Positions 42,301-50,927 of a stretch of 64,000 bases of DNA are shown piece by piece. Position 1 is the stretch's first letter. Every line of letters begins with the position of its first letter. The stretch is from contig DAITSJ010000004.1 of NCBI GenBank assembly GCA_036843405.1, positions 169,097 through 233,096 on the forward strand. Reading direction: 5' to 3'. A program made the translations under genes and the position numbers. The DNA is from DGNJ01 sp002388905 (GTDB lineage: Bacteria; Pseudomonadota; Gammaproteobacteria; Pseudomonadales; Porticoccaceae). Under the pieces are notes generated by a model that searched no databases, was not told where the DNA came from, and saw only the letters and a program-made list of their open reading frames with translations.

Positions 42301-44737
42301 CAATGGCACGGGCGGCTTCACCGCTGAAGGGCGCGAGTATGTCATCACGCTCCCTCCGGGCGGTTCCACGCCGGCGCCCTGGTGCAACGTGCTAGCCAAT
42401 GAGCAGTTCGGGTGTCTGGTCAGCGAATCGTCCCTGGGTGTCACTTGGGCGCTCAATAGCGGCGAGAACAAGCTCACGCCGTGGCGAAACGACCCGATCC
42501 TTGATACGCCCTCCGAAGTCCTGTACCTGAGGGACGAAGAGACCGCGGCGGTGTGGTCGCCGACGCCACTTCCCGCGGGTCGCTCGAGTACCACGGTTAT
42601 CCGTCACGGCGCCGGATACACGACCTACGAACGAGACGATCACGGCCTCGAGCAGGTGATGACCGTCTTCGTGCCGCCGCACTCACCGCTCAAGATCGTG
42701 CGGCTGCGCATGAAGAACGTGCTCGCTCGCCACCGTCGACTGACCGCGACCTACTACGCCGAGTGGGTGCTTGGAGCTCGGCGCGCCGACCAGACGTCGT
42801 GCATCGCGTCGGAGCACGACCGGGCCACCGGGGCCCTGCTCGCGACTTGCAGCTGGAACGAGGAACTCGCCGATCGGGTCGCCTTCCTCGCATCCAAGGA
42901 CAAGCTGCACGGCTTCACGACCGATCGCATGGAGTTTCTCGGTCGTCGCGGGGACTACGCGCGCCCAAAGGCGCTCGATCGGTGGGGCTTGTCGGGATCG
43001 ACCGAGCCGGGGCTCGACCCGTGTGCAGCACTCCAGATACACCTCGAGCTTGCGCCCGGCGAACAGCTCGAGACGCACTTCGTGCTTGGCCAGGCGGCCA
43101 GTCGCGACGAAGCGCTCGAACTCGTCGCCCGGTTCCGCGAGCCTGCCGCGGTCGAGACGGCGTGGCAAGAGCTCGGCACGTTCTGGGACGAGATTCTCGG
43201 CGATATCCGCGTCGAGACCCCGGAGCCTGCCATGGACCTCATGCTCAATCGTTGGCTGCTCTACCAGACCGTGTCTTCACGGCTGTTTGGGCGTGTCGGG
43301 TTCTATCAAGCGAGCGGCGCGTTCGGCTTTCGCGACCAGCTCCAAGACGTGCTCGCACTGGTTCACGCGGCGCCGGAACGGACGCGCGCTCACATCCTCG
43401 ATGCGGCCGCACACCAGTTCGAACAAGGCGATGTCCTGCACTGGTGGCACCCGCCGTCCGGTCGCGGCGTCCGGACGCGATGCTCCGACGATCTGCTCTG
43501 GCTACCGTTCGTGACTGCCGAGTACGTCGCGGCGACCGGCGACGTCACGATCCTCGACGTTCAGGTGCCGTTCTTGACCGGAGACCCGCTCAGACCTGAT
43601 GAGCATGATCGCTACGCGCAGTACGAGCTCTCGCACGGGTCCGCTCCGCTCATCGAACACTGTCGACGAGCGCTCGAGCACGGCGCGACCGAAGGTGCTC
43701 GCGGGCTGCCGTTGATGGGCGATGGCGACTGGAACGACGGGATGAACCGCGTCGGCGCCGAGGGCCACGGCGAGAGCGTCTGGCTCGGCTGGTTCCTGTG
43801 CGCCACCATGGATAGGTTTGCCACGCTGTGCGCGCGCACGGGTGACACCACCGATGCAGCAAGGTGGCGCGCGCGAACGCAGGCGTTGCGCGCGAAGATC
43901 GAGAGCAGCTCTTGGGATGGTGCATGGTACCTGCGCGCGTTCCACGACGATGGATCACTCTTGGGTTCGGCCACGAACCGCGAGTGCCGTATCGACTCGA
44001 TCGCGCAGTCGTGGGCGGTGTTGTCGAATGGGCCCGATGTGGATGCCGATGCACGAGCGAGGTTGGCAGTGCGTGCGGCCGATGACCAGCTAGTGCGCGA
44101 GGCCGACCGGCTCGTCCTTCTTTTATGGCCGCCCTTCGACACCACGCTGCACGATCCTGGCTACATTCGTGCGTACCCTCCCGGCATCCGCGAGAATGGG
44201 GGACAGTACACTCACGCCGCGACTTGGCTCGGATGGGCGCATGCCGCTCTTGGCGACGGCGAGAGCGCCACGCGCATCTTCCGCTTGCTCAATCCGATCC
44301 TTCACGCCGAGACCAACGCCGACTCGAACCGCTACAGGGTCGAGCCGTACGTGCTCGCGGCCGATATTTACAGTGTTTCGCCGTCGGTCGGGCGTGGTGG
44401 ATGGACGTGGTACACAGGTTCGGCCGCGTGGATGTGGCGGCTCGGTGTCGAGGCCATACTCGGGCTCCAGCGATCCGATGGAGGTCTCCGCATCGAGCCG
44501 TGCATTCCGCCGTCATGGAATGGATTCGAGGCGTGGGTTCACATCGGACGTCAGCGCGTTCACATCGTCGTCGAGAATCCCGATCGGGTGGCGACCGGCG
44601 TTGCAAGCATGACGCTGGACGGTGTCGCGCTCGAATCGAATCAGGTCCATCTCGATCCAAGCCAGTCGGATATGCACGAGGTCCACGTTAGGTTGGGCTC
44701 GCACAAGATGGGTTCGGTACTCAGCCGCTCTTCATGA
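36317..44737 (+). CDS. ndvB: Cyclic beta-1,2-glucan synthase-like giant protein (NdvB/Cgs: GT84 + GH94)
   Basis: 2806 residues, the usual size of NdvB/Cgs. Order: cytoplasmic N-terminus; two membrane segments (316-375); glycosyltransferase domain (about 388-700) with TDDVDSKEVP, LDSDTQLPMGA (near 532) and MHRWVRGDWQLLRWLF (near 678); further membrane segments to about 880; glycoamylase-like domain (about 905-1475) with STVDSGNFAGCL and SYMAHHQGMLL; two GH94 N-terminal beta-sandwiches (about 1520-1800, 2020-2300); GH94 phosphorylase-like catalytic domain with GDWNDGMN at 2470-2477, the motif carrying the family's acid Asp. Known relatives make periplasmic cyclic glucans from UDP-glucose and trim them by phosphorolysis. 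The start is GTG, overlapping the usp stop. Product linkage is inferred. Confidence 0.9.
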   Translation: MNDVANTLTPEAHARALAEDHRALERTAASPRGLGRASVAHALEHAHRHLVSMSAGELAMPRAAEWFVDNYYLIRRVARQVEEDLPTGFICHLPALASGPAAGRLRIDVVARDLIAQTKIELDTAALRSFIDGYQQVTPLTIGELWALPTLLRIGVLHHLVRFLDELHIAIRSDENPREHPPAPAQRVALDPGVGVEYAIRALRLLDVVDWKAFFEHTNHVEAILRTDPAHVYEQMDFGTCDSYRQVVETLAWETGNSEESIADLAITLAAEHSPDERRRHVGHYLVGGGRPLLEERIGYRAAGLTRVRRAVMRWPTVSYLCPLALLTVIPLSVLGWILVRDAAPGWVIAMAIIVAAIPVSGLAVAIMQAVLARLLAPRTLPKLDFTSGMSADVRTLVVIPTLLGREDDVASMIRQLELHYLSNPDPQLQFALLTDDVDSKEVPADAALLGRAARELEALNAKHGEQGRGPFHLLHRESQWNPREERFMGWERKRGKLDELNRLLRGDTTTSYVRHVGDPQGLLGIRFVITLDSDTQLPMGAAHRLVGVLAHPLNRAELDPATGRIIAGYTIVQPRIETSPLSSRSTWFSRIFAGDAGFDIYTHAVSETYQDLFGSGIYCGKGIYEIDSFMRSVEGCAPENSIVSHDLFEGVHGRTALASDIVLYEGYPSSYGAYTKRMHRWVRGDWQLLRWLFLHVPRVGGHRAHNTLAPIDRWKILDNLRRNLTNPALLLFIVLGWTWLTGSPLWWTFGTLVLVLAPVFPAIARDPRRRVEHIERGALAIVFLVHESVIVVDAIVRVIIRTLITRKNLLQWTTAANTELDIARTSPRALYWQTLAGSPIVATAIMALVAWARPSALVVAAPLSIIWFLAPEIARWVSRPLRPHAEPLRPDERKQLRLLARRTWRFFEAFVGPSDQWLAIDNYQAEPHEQTAHRTSPTNIGLMLLATLSAYDFGYLGPSELSLRVRRAFDSIARLRHYRGHLLNWYDTKNLQPLLPQYVSTVDSGNFAGCLVALAQGCREAATSPVVRTDAWNGLADSVDLLAEVVEAIPNSTAGSLRSVIVRMQVAVEHGRDHPDDAYATLCTLCDDSAVELDRVVLALLQSGRHRHDSDLLHALRESIDTLHQQLREMRSELDTLMPWLALTNEPAVQLLELPTELCLDQLPAVAERLRSEIDAWQRDLCRHGQDTPDLNASAHRIVEALQRGRDNATALHDELIALAARAEAELHGMDFRWLYDGERKLFHIGYNVTADHVDANYYDLLASEARLASYLAIVKRDVPEDHWYALGRPMTSVAGTPALLSWGGTMFEYLMPNLLMRSREGTLLARTSELAVEAQIAWAKNHDQPWGISESAFARRDASHTYQYRSFGVPGLGFKRGLEEDHVIAPYASALAVSIDPRAVVANIRALEAMGMRGTYGLFEALDLTPERATGGQPATIVRSYMAHHQGMLLVALGNLINARSMVDRFHADPMIAAGELLLDERAPHIAPAEWPLANPDRAVATAMVLPHPPAPWSTTDPSRRQAFVLGNGRLTSLVTDGGGGGLDWHGFALTRYEPDATRDDDGTWIYLRDETSHRVWLATSPQGRTSYAMHEIELHHRNQGISVHVKIAVAPADDVEVRQITLHNETNEPRSLTVTSAGRPVLVAKRDAPVHPAFSSMFVESERLTELDAVMFARRRKSRDEPQAVLLHRLVLEDAAATFAGYETDRAAFHGRCTSLELPAALAADRGPLHGRAGAVLDPIMSLMARVELEPRGTVTLAFVTTVGRSRAAAVELARKYGSMHAVRWVFRDAERESPRRLQRISVEPELLPSIQRLLSGVLFADATLRATAEIASSRPCKRRLWGHGISGDDPIVLVRVHDSNAPLLRESLAAQRYLRWCGVRLDLVLVDQQASGYVSEGSGTLRRVLAQRDEDWIGRPGGIYVLAADQASDDERRHLEAAARVVLDTRDGSLARRLSRIVEPPAKLPLFEPPLANGANSPPSPPRPRPDLTFDNGTGGFTAEGREYVITLPPGGSTPAPWCNVLANEQFGCLVSESSLGVTWALNSGENKLTPWRNDPILDTPSEVLYLRDEETAAVWSPTPLPAGRSSTTVIRHGAGYTTYERDDHGLEQVMTVFVPPHSPLKIVRLRMKNVLARHRRLTATYYAEWVLGARRADQTSCIASEHDRATGALLATCSWNEELADRVAFLASKDKLHGFTTDRMEFLGRRGDYARPKALDRWGLSGSTEPGLDPCAALQIHLELAPGEQLETHFVLGQAASRDEALELVARFREPAAVETAWQELGTFWDEILGDIRVETPEPAMDLMLNRWLLYQTVSSRLFGRVGFYQASGAFGFRDQLQDVLALVHAAPERTRAHILDAAAHQFEQGDVLHWWHPPSGRGVRTRCSDDLLWLPFVTAEYVAATGDVTILDVQVPFLTGDPLRPDEHDRYAQYELSHGSAPLIEHCRRALEHGATEGARGLPLMGDGDWNDGMNRVGAEGHGESVWLGWFLCATMDRFATLCARTGDTTDAARWRARTQALRAKIESSSWDGAWYLRAFHDDGSLLGSATNRECRIDSIAQSWAVLSNGPDVDADARARLAVRAADDQLVREADRLVLLLWPPFDTTLHDPGYIRAYPPGIRENGGQYTHAATWLGWAHAALGDGESATRIFRLLNPILHAETNADSNRYRVEPYVLAADIYSVSPSVGRGGWTWYTGSAAWMWRLGVEAILGLQRSDGGLRIEPCIPPSWNGFEAWVHIGRQRVHIVVENPDRVATGVASMTLDGVALESNQVHLDPSQSDMHEVHVRLGSHKMGSVLSRSS

Positions 44738-44753
44738 AAAACCGGGAGATCCT

Positions 44754-45845
44754 ATGAACGCCACGCAACAGCTTCACGATCTGGGCCAAAGCCTCTGGCT
44801 CGACAACATCACGCGCGGGCTGCTAGCGAGTGGCACGCTGGGTCGCTATATCAACGAACTTTCCGTGACCGGTCTGACCTCCAATCCCACGATCTTTGAG
44901 CATGCTATCAGCGATGCGGGTTTCTACGATGATGCCATTCGCCAAAAGGCGCTCGCGGGCCAGTCGGGCGAGGCGCTGTTCTTCGAACTGGCCCTGGAGG
45001 ACCTGACCCAGGCGGCGGATCTGTTCCGCCCGATCCACGATGCCACCGATGGTGTAGACGGCTGGGTGTCGCTAGAGGTGTCGCCCTTGCTGGCGGACGA
45101 CACCGCCGGCACCATCAAGGCGGCGGCGCGGCTGCATGCGCACGCGCAACGCTCCAATCTGTTCATCAAGATCCCGGGTACTGCCGCGGGGATTCCGGCG
45201 ATCGAGGAGACGATCTTCGCCGGCGTGCCGGTGAACGTGACGTTGCTGTTCTCCCGCGAGCACTATATTGCCGCCGCCGAGGCGTATATGCGCGGTATCG
45301 AAAGGCGCATCGCCGCCGGCCTCGATCCATCCGTCGGTTCCGTGGCATCGATTTTCGTCAGCCGTTGGGATGTGGCCGTCAAGGACAAGGTTCCAGACGC
45401 GCAGCACAACCGTCTCGGTATTGCCATCGCCATGCGCACCTACCAGGCCTACCGCGAGCTGCTCGGGTCGCCGCGCTGGCAGAAGCTCGCTGCTCATGGG
45501 GCATCGCCGCAGCGTCTGCTGTGGGGCAGCACCGGCACCAAGGATCCCGCTTCCCCTGACGTTCTTTACGTCGAAGCCTTGGCGGCGCCGGATACCATCA
45601 ACACCATGCCGGAAAAGACACTGCTCGCCTTCGCCGATCATGGGAAGGTGAAGGACGTCATGCGGTTCGACGGCGGCAATGCCGAAGCGGTACTCGCGGG
45701 ATTTACCCGCGCGGGCATCAACGCTGAAGCGCTTGCCGCCGACCTCCAGCGCGAAGGCACCGCCGCCTTCGCCAAGTCATGGAATGATCTGATGTCCCGC
45801 ATCGCCTCAAAAAGCGACCTGGTGACGAAGGCCGATCAAGCATGA
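44754..45845 (+). CDS. tal: Transaldolase
   Basis: 363 residues of the longer TalB/Tal family: LWLDNITRGLLASG, VTGLTSNPTIFEHAI and the Schiff-base Lys in NLFIKIPGTAAGIPAIEE, then VNVTLLFSREHY. It moves a dihydroxyacetone unit between sedoheptulose-7-P/glyceraldehyde-3-P and erythrose-4-P/fructose-6-P, which here would recycle the erythrose-4-P made by phosphoketolase. Start ATG 44754 follows CGGGAGA; it lies 16 bp after ndvB and overlaps pgi by 4 bp. Confidence 0.95.
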   Translation: MNATQQLHDLGQSLWLDNITRGLLASGTLGRYINELSVTGLTSNPTIFEHAISDAGFYDDAIRQKALAGQSGEALFFELALEDLTQAADLFRPIHDATDGVDGWVSLEVSPLLADDTAGTIKAAARLHAHAQRSNLFIKIPGTAAGIPAIEETIFAGVPVNVTLLFSREHYIAAAEAYMRGIERRIAAGLDPSVGSVASIFVSRWDVAVKDKVPDAQHNRLGIAIAMRTYQAYRELLGSPRWQKLAAHGASPQRLLWGSTGTKDPASPDVLYVEALAAPDTINTMPEKTLLAFADHGKVKDVMRFDGGNAEAVLAGFTRAGINAEALAADLQREGTAAFAKSWNDLMSRIASKSDLVTKADQA

Positions 45846-47512
45846 GCCACCCGACGCCGACCACCCGTTCGACGGCGCCTGCGCAAGGCCTAACGGAGCG
45901 CCCGGCGTGGAAGGCGCTTGCCGAGCATTACCAAACGGTCCGCGGCCTGCATCTGCGGCAGCTCTTCGCCGACGATCCTCGGCGGGGCGAGCGCCTGAGC
46001 GCCGAAGCCGCCGGTATTTACCTCGACTACTCAAAGAACCGCATCACTGACGAGACGATACGACTGCTCGTAAGACTGGCCGAGGAATGCGGTCTACCTG
46101 AGCGCATAACCGCGATGTTCCGTGGCGAGCGGATCAACGTGACAGAAAAGCGCGCCGTCCTGCATACGGCCCTGCGCGCGCCCGAGACCGAGCAGATTCT
46201 GGTCGATGGCGTTGACATCGTGCCGGAAGTGCATGCGGTTCTGGAGCGCATGGCCATATTCTCGCGCCAGGTTCGCAGCGGCGCGTGGCGGGGACATACC
46301 GGCAAGCGCATCCGCAATATCATCAACATCGGCATCGGCGGCTCCGACCTCGGCCCGGTGATGGCGTACAAAGCGCTGCGCTATTACAGTCAGCGCGACT
46401 TGACATTCCGCTTCGTCTCGAATGTGGACGGCACCGACTTTGCGGAAGCCACGCGCGATCTCGACCCCGAAGAAACGCTGTTCATCATCTGTTCGAAGAC
46501 ATTCACCACGCTTGAGACCCTGACCAACGCCCACACCGCCCGGGCCTGGAGCTTGCACAAGCTCGGTGACGAAGGTGCCATGCGCAGGCACTTCGTCGCC
46601 GTATCAACCAACGCCGACAGAGTGGCCGCGTTCGGCATTGATACTGCGAACATGTTCGGCTTCTGGGACTGGGTCGACGGGCGCTACTCGATGGACTCGG
46701 CGATCGGCCTGTCGACCATAATTGCCATCGGACCTGAGAACTTCCGTGCAATGCTCGCCGGCTTTCACGCGATGGATCGGCACTTCCGCAGCGCTCCATT
46801 CGCGCAGAATCTGCCCGTGCTCATGGGGATGCTGACGGTATGGAACAGCAACTTCCTCGATGCGCAGACGGTTGCGGTGTTGCCTTACGAGCAGTATCTC
46901 AAACACTTCCCCGCGTACCTGCAGCAACTGACGATGGAGAGTAACGGCAAACACGTGACGCTCGATGGAACTCGCGTCGACTGGCAAACCGGGCTCATCT
47001 ACTGGGGCGAGCCCGGCACCAACGGCCAGCATTCGTTCTATCAACTCCTCCATCAGGGAACAAAAATCGTCCCGTGCGACTTCATCGGCTTTTGCCAGGC
47101 GTTGAATCCGCTGGGTAATCATCACGATCTGCTGATGTCGAATCTATTTGCGCAGACCGAAGCGCTGGCGTTCGGCAAGACGGAAGATGAGGTCGAGGCC
47201 GAGGGTATGCCAGGGTGGCTTGCGCCGCACCGGGTCTTCGAAGGCAATCGTCCGAGTAACACCCTGCTCATCGAGCGCCTGACGCCGGCGACACTGGGGG
47301 CTCTGGTCGCGCTATACGAACACAGTGTCTTTACTCAGGGGACGATCTGGAATATCGATTCATTCGATCAATGGGGCGTCGAGCTGGGCAAGGTGCTGGC
47401 GCAGCGGACGATCCCTGAGCTTGAAAGCACGGGCGAACCGCAGCTCGAGCATGACAGCTCGACCAACGCACTCATCCGGCGCTACCGCCGATTCAGGAAT
47501 GGACGGTCATGA
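45842..47512 (+). CDS. pgi: Glucose-6-phosphate isomerase
   Basis: 556 residues. IINIGIGGSDLGPVMAYKAL is the sugar-phosphate site, VSNVDGTDFAEATRDLDPEETLF follows, and GEPGTNGQHSFYQLLHQGT carries the catalytic His region. It interconverts glucose-6-P and fructose-6-P in the cytoplasm. Length is normal. It overlaps tal and pgm by 4 bp on each side, showing translational coupling. It probably duplicates a housekeeping pgi elsewhere (inference). Confidence 0.97.
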   Translation: MSHPTPTTRSTAPAQGLTERPAWKALAEHYQTVRGLHLRQLFADDPRRGERLSAEAAGIYLDYSKNRITDETIRLLVRLAEECGLPERITAMFRGERINVTEKRAVLHTALRAPETEQILVDGVDIVPEVHAVLERMAIFSRQVRSGAWRGHTGKRIRNIINIGIGGSDLGPVMAYKALRYYSQRDLTFRFVSNVDGTDFAEATRDLDPEETLFIICSKTFTTLETLTNAHTARAWSLHKLGDEGAMRRHFVAVSTNADRVAAFGIDTANMFGFWDWVDGRYSMDSAIGLSTIIAIGPENFRAMLAGFHAMDRHFRSAPFAQNLPVLMGMLTVWNSNFLDAQTVAVLPYEQYLKHFPAYLQQLTMESNGKHVTLDGTRVDWQTGLIYWGEPGTNGQHSFYQLLHQGTKIVPCDFIGFCQALNPLGNHHDLLMSNLFAQTEALAFGKTEDEVEAEGMPGWLAPHRVFEGNRPSNTLLIERLTPATLGALVALYEHSVFTQGTIWNIDSFDQWGVELGKVLAQRTIPELESTGEPQLEHDSSTNALIRRYRRFRNGRS

Positions 47513-49155
47513 ATGTAAGTCCGCTGGCAGGTACACCGACCACGTCGGCAACGCTGGTCGACGTGCCCAGACTTGTTACCGCCTACTTCACCGAGGTGCC
47601 TGATTCTTCAGTGGAGGCGCAGCGGGTCGCGTTCGGCACCTCGGGGCATCGCGGCTCCGCCTTCGAGCACAGTTTCAACGAATGGCATGTTCTGGCCATC
47701 AGCCAGGCTATTTGTGATTACCGCAAGCGACAGAGCATATGCGGCCCGCTGTTCCTCGGCATCGACACTCATGCGCTGTCGGTTCCGGCGTTTGCCAGCG
47801 CGCTTGAGGTACTGGCGGCCAACGGCGTCGACGTCATACTTGCGGAGAACGACGAGTACACGCCCACGCCGGTGATTTCTCATGCCATACTTACTTACAA
47901 CTGTGGCCGCGATACGGGGCTGGCGGACGGCATTGTCATCACGCCGTCGCACAATCCGCCGGACAACGGCGGCTTCAAGTACAACCCGCCCAACGGCGGG
48001 CCAGCGGGTACCGGTGTCACCGGCTGGATCGAGGCCAGAGCCAACGAATTTCTGAAAGAAGGCCTCCGGGGCGTAAAAAGAATCCCTTTCGAAAAGGCGT
48101 TGCGTGCTGCCACCACGCACCGGCACGACTATCTCAACGCCTACGTGAACGATCTCGACAAGATGATCGACATGGATGTGATTAGTGGCGCACACATCCG
48201 TATGGGCGTTGATCCACTCGGCGGCGCTGGCGTCCACTACTGGGCCGCGATTGCCGAGCGCTATGGTTTGAATCTCACGGTGGTGAACGAAGCCGTTGAT
48301 CCGACCTTCCGGTTCATGACGCTCGATTGGGACGGTCGTATTCGCATGGATCCGTCCTCATTCTATGCCATGCAGAACTTGATCGGCCTGAAGGAGCGCT
48401 TCGACATCGCCTTCGCTTGCGACACCGACTACGACCGGCACGGCATCGTTACCCGGAGCACGGGTCTGCTTCCGCCCAACCACTATCTTTCCGTCGCCAT
48501 CCACTATCTGTTCAAGCATCGACCGAAGTGGAACAAGGATGCGGCGGTTGGCAAGACGGTAGTCAGCAGCCAGATGATTGATCGAGTCGCGGCGAAACTC
48601 GGCCGCAAGCTCTACGAGGTGCCGGTCGGTTTCAAGTGGTTTGTGGATGGTCTGCTCAACGGATTGCTTGGCTTCGGCGGGGAAGAGAGTGCGGGAGCAT
48701 CCTTCCGGCGTCGCGATGGCGGCGTCTGGACGACGGATAAAGACGGGATCGCCCCGGCCTTGCTTGCCGCCGAAATCACGGCGCGCACGAACCGCGATCC
48801 CGGCGAGCTCTACCGCGAGCTGACGCGCGAGGTTGGCGAGTCCGCCTACGACCGGGTCGAGGCACCCGCCACGCCGGCGCAAAAAGAGAGGCTGGCAAAA
48901 CTCTCGCCACGACAGCTGCGGATCACGCAACTGGCCGGCGAGAAGATCGAGCGAGTACTCGATCGCGCGCCGGGTAACGACGCGCCGATCGGCGGCATCA
49001 AGGTGGTCACCGCCAACGGCTGGTTCGCCGCACGGCCGTCCGGCACGGAGGACATTTACAAAGTCTACGCGGAGAGTTTCCGCGGTGAAGACCATCTGCG
49101 CGACATCCTGCGCGAGGCGCAGGCCATCGTCGACCGCGCGCTGGCGGATGGTTGA
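47509..49155 (+). CDS. pgm: Phosphoglucomutase, alpha-D-glucose-specific
   Basis: 548 residues. FGTSGHRGSAFEHSFNEWHV begins the family N-terminus. The active-site phospho-Ser is in VITPSHNPPDNGGFKYNPPNGG, the metal site in ACDTDYDRHGIV, and the sugar loop in GGEESAGASF. The phosphate-binding end is RPSGTEDIYKVYAESF. It interconverts glucose-1-P and glucose-6-P, linking glucan phosphorolysis (or UDP-glucose supply for NdvB) to the pathway. It overlaps pgi by 4 bp. Confidence 0.97.
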   Translation: MNVSPLAGTPTTSATLVDVPRLVTAYFTEVPDSSVEAQRVAFGTSGHRGSAFEHSFNEWHVLAISQAICDYRKRQSICGPLFLGIDTHALSVPAFASALEVLAANGVDVILAENDEYTPTPVISHAILTYNCGRDTGLADGIVITPSHNPPDNGGFKYNPPNGGPAGTGVTGWIEARANEFLKEGLRGVKRIPFEKALRAATTHRHDYLNAYVNDLDKMIDMDVISGAHIRMGVDPLGGAGVHYWAAIAERYGLNLTVVNEAVDPTFRFMTLDWDGRIRMDPSSFYAMQNLIGLKERFDIAFACDTDYDRHGIVTRSTGLLPPNHYLSVAIHYLFKHRPKWNKDAAVGKTVVSSQMIDRVAAKLGRKLYEVPVGFKWFVDGLLNGLLGFGGEESAGASFRRRDGGVWTTDKDGIAPALLAAEITARTNRDPGELYRELTREVGESAYDRVEAPATPAQKERLAKLSPRQLRITQLAGEKIERVLDRAPGNDAPIGGIKVVTANGWFAARPSGTEDIYKVYAESFRGEDHLRDILREAQAIVDRALADG

Positions 49156-49195
49156 TGCGCGTTGCACATTAGGTTGCAAAAATGCAGGGGAACCC

Positions 49196-49691
49196 GTGAG
49201 CACTGAAACACATGTCAGCCAGCTGCTATTCGGCCTACTGCATACGGATGGCGAGGGCTTCGATTCCCTGGCCGAGCTGGCCCTGGATATGCGTTCGTCA
49301 TGGAAACACGCCACCGACCAGGTGTGGTGGCAGCTGTGCCGCGATCTCTGGGAGCAGACCCAAAATCCATGGGTCGTCCTGCCGACACTCTCGCGGGCGA
49401 AAATCAAGGGAGTTGTGGCCGACACCACTTTCCGCAAAAACGTTGACGATCTGGTGCAGGCCAGGCGCGATGCGGCGGATGCGCCGGCGTGGTTTCAGCA
49501 AGTCCATCCACAATCGCCGCTGGCCTGTGTCGCCTATTTCACCATGGAATTCATGCTGAGCGCGGAGCTGCTTATTTACTCGGGTGGACTCGGCAACGCG
49601 CCCTGTAACGGAGCACACGGCGCGAGTGATCCCGAACCGCGACGGCATAGCGGTTCCCCTGGAAGGGGGCCATATCCTGTGGCAGGGATGA
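49196..49691 (+). pseudogene. glgP: Alpha-glucan (glycogen) phosphorylase with most of the gene deleted
   Basis: From GTG 49196 behind AGGGGA, the frame reads a normal alpha-glucan phosphorylase N-terminus (SLAELALDMRSSWKHATDQV, later VAYFTMEFMLSAELLIYSGGLGN). At about 49603 it jumps, in another frame, to RVIPNRDGIAVPLEGGHILW, then QG and TGA at 49689-49691, which is the extreme C-terminus of the same family. Only about 135 N-terminal and 25 C-terminal codons of a roughly 800-codon gene remain, and the pyridoxal-phosphate domain is gone. This is an internal deletion in the middle of an otherwise intact operon. Confidence 0.85.
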
Positions 49692-49709
49692 TCTGATGGA
49701 GGGACGTCC

Positions 49710-50927
49710 GTGAAGAAACCCGCTAAACCAAGCATCTTGACGATCAACGGCGGCTCGTCGAGCATCAAATTCGCGCAGTTCGTGGCGGGTGATGGGTTGG
49801 GTCGGATTCTGGAAGGAGAGATTGATCGGATCGGAGCGCCAGAGGTTGGCTTGCGGGTAACAGGTTTGGACTCGATGGACACCTTCTCGCGGCTGGTGAC
49901 AGTGCCGGACCACACGGTGGCGGTGGGCATTCTGATGGACTGGATCGAGGCGCGCGGCGGTCCTGACGCCTTGGCCGCAGTGGGGCATCGCGTGGTGCAT
50001 GGCGGGCCAAACTATTGGGAGCCGCAGCGCATCACAGCAGAAATGCTTGCAGAATTGCACCGGCTCAGTCCATTGGATCCTGCGCATCTGCCTGGGGAGA
50101 TCCTGTTGGCCGAGGAATTTCATCGGCGCTTTCCAGACCTGCCTCAAGTGGCGTGTTTCGATACGGCTTTTCACCACGACCTGCCGCGTGTGGCGCAACA
50201 GTTGCCGATTCCGCGGCGCTACGAAGCACAGGGAGTGCGGCGCTACGGTTTTCACGGCTTGTCTTATGCGTTTCTGATGGGCGAACTGGCCCGCATGGCA
50301 GGAACGCAGGCGGCACAGAGCCGGGTGATCCTTGCCCACCTTGGCAATGGCGCCAGCCTGGCGGCAGTGCGGGATGGCAAATCCGTGGACACCAGCATGA
50401 GCTTCACCCCGGCAGCCGGAGTGCCGATGAGCACCCGTTCCGGCGATCTCGATCCCGGACTGGTGGGGTATCTGGCGCGCACTGAAAAAATGAACGCGCA
50501 GCAGTTCAACGAGATGGTCAATTCCCAATCCGGGTTGCTCGGCGTGTCGGAGACCAGTTCCGATATGCGTGATTTGCTCGAGCGTGAAACGCAGGACGTG
50601 CGGGCGGCCGAAGCGGTTGCGCTGTTTTGCTATCAGATCAGAAAATGGATCGGCGCATTCGCGGCGGCATTGGGTGGGCTTGACACGCTGGTGTTCGCAG
50701 GCGGCATCGGCGAAAACGCACCGCTGCTCCGGGCGCGCATCTGCACCGAGCTTGGCTTTCTCGGGCTCGAACTGGACCCGCAGCGTAATGCGAAGAATGC
50801 AGCGCTGATTTCGCTAGACGACAGTCACGTCAAGGTGCGGGTCATCCACACTGACGAGGCGCTCATGATTGCCAGGTCGGTCGCCCACGTCCTCAACCTC
50901 GGCCCATACAGGAAACCTCAACCATGA
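49710..50927 (+). CDS. ackA: Acetate kinase
   Basis: 405 residues. ILTINGGSSSIKFAQF is the phosphate-binding N-terminus. VGHRVVHGG and the FDTAFH stretch are present, followed by RRYGFHGLSYAF, ILAHLGNGASLAAVRDGKSVDTSMSFTP and VFAGGIGENAPLLRARI. It makes ATP and acetate from acetyl-phosphate. GTG start at 49710 with GGAGGGA upstream. It overlaps phosphoketolase by 4 bp, a strong sign that the two act in sequence. Confidence 0.97.
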   Translation: MKKPAKPSILTINGGSSSIKFAQFVAGDGLGRILEGEIDRIGAPEVGLRVTGLDSMDTFSRLVTVPDHTVAVGILMDWIEARGGPDALAAVGHRVVHGGPNYWEPQRITAEMLAELHRLSPLDPAHLPGEILLAEEFHRRFPDLPQVACFDTAFHHDLPRVAQQLPIPRRYEAQGVRRYGFHGLSYAFLMGELARMAGTQAAQSRVILAHLGNGASLAAVRDGKSVDTSMSFTPAAGVPMSTRSGDLDPGLVGYLARTEKMNAQQFNEMVNSQSGLLGVSETSSDMRDLLERETQDVRAAEAVALFCYQIRKWIGAFAAALGGLDTLVFAGGIGENAPLLRARICTELGFLGLELDPQRNAKNAALISLDDSHVKVRVIHTDEALMIARSVAHVLNLGPYRKPQP

